Positions 5,376 through 5,742 of a stretch of DNA of 5,742 nucleotides are shown here, in pieces. Every line of letters begins with the position of its first letter. Position 1 is the stretch's first letter. Source of the DNA: a bacterium. GTDB lineage: Bacteria > Tectomicrobia > Entotheonellia > Entotheonellales > Entotheonellaceae. The notes below the pieces were generated by a model. It searched no databases. It saw only the letters and a program-made list of their open reading frames with translations, and was not told the DNA's origin. The translations under genes were made by a program, and so were the position numbers. The DNA is taken from the NCBI GenBank assembly GCA_027294925.1, contig JAPULM010000617.1, forward strand, positions 1-5,742, read 5' to 3'.

Positions 5376-5742
5376 CACTACTGATCAACCTGCAAGGCGA
5401 AAGTGTCGCCTACGAAAATAATGTTGCGCTACACAACATCACGTTGCAAATCACCCGCGGCGAAAAGGTCGCGCTGATTGGGCCTAGCGGTGCAGGTAAA
5501 ACGACACTTCTGCGGACCCTCTACGATAACGTCTCGGGCCAATCTGCCTTTGTACACCAACATTATGCAATGGTGTCACCGCTGTCGACCTTTCACAATG
5601 TCTACATGGGCCGCCTAGATCGCCATTCCACCTTCTATAATGCCCTTAACCTGATTAAACCACAGCATAAGGTCTTAGCAGAAATACGCCCGATTCTTCA
5701 GGCGCTGGGAATTGAGGATAAAATTTTTGACAAAACCGGCGC
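5372..5742 (+). CDS. ABC transporter ATP-binding protein, PhnC-like, C-terminal part beyond window
   Basis: The frame is open from the ATG at 5372 to the window end, giving 123 residues. Walker A is GPSGAGKTT (37-45), Tyr14 is a likely A-loop residue, and Gln63 in FVHQHYAMV is the Q-loop. STFHNVYMGRLDRHSTFYN fits the PhnC-type helical region. The signature, Walker B and H-loop lie beyond the edge. Only 18 residues separate Walker A from the Q-loop Gln, much shorter than in E. coli PhnC, where a longer beta insertion is present. The protein should energise uptake of the ligand captured by the preceding binding protein. An in-frame ATG at 5360 would add MPST; neither start has a good Shine-Dalgarno, but 5372 overlaps the stop of a small upstream ORF. 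The order binding protein, ATPase, (permease) is usual for this family. Confidence 0.88.
   Translation, partial: MTLLINLQGESVAYENNVALHNITLQITRGEKVALIGPSGAGKTTLLRTLYDNVSGQSAFVHQHYAMVSPLSTFHNVYMGRLDRHSTFYNALNLIKPQHKVLAEIRPILQALGIEDKIFDKTG

Overview
The window looks like ordinary chromosomal DNA from a proteobacterium of moderate GC content. This is inferred from gene style, Shine-Dalgarno and sigma70-like signals, and the resemblance of the transporter genes to a proteobacterial family; no taxonomic marker gene is present. Five protein genes can be supported. Two run off the window edges. One further tiny ORF is possible.

Layout from left to right. Bases 1-1435 (minus) hold the N-terminal 478 residues of a two-domain M16 (insulinase/pitrilysin) zinc peptidase. 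Bases 1436-2343 contain its upstream signals and then about 850 bp with no convincing gene, apart from a short coding-like fragment near 1751-1852. Bases 2344-2679 (minus) encode a small free-standing protein with a TubC-type N-terminal docking domain. Bases 2692-3111 are non-coding and carry a perfect 14-bp palindrome. Bases 3112-4107 (minus) encode a class IV PLP-dependent aminotransferase.

A divergent promoter region at 4108-4394 separates the aminotransferase from a plus-strand transport operon. That operon begins with a PhnD-like periplasmic binding protein of the type usually annotated as a putative selenate ABC transporter substrate-binding protein (4395-5282). It continues with the matching ATP-binding protein (from 5372, cut by the window end). 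The permease is expected downstream, outside the window.

The transporter pair is the only clear functional unit: the binding protein captures a small oxyanion in the periplasm and the ATPase powers import. Its leader of about 114 nt has compact hairpins and competing pairings, and a 19-codon ORF bridges the two genes with an ATGA overlap. These are the most testable unusual features. The peptidase, docking-domain protein and aminotransferase have no evident functional link to each other or to the transporter. I found no mobile element, CRISPR array, tRNA or rRNA.
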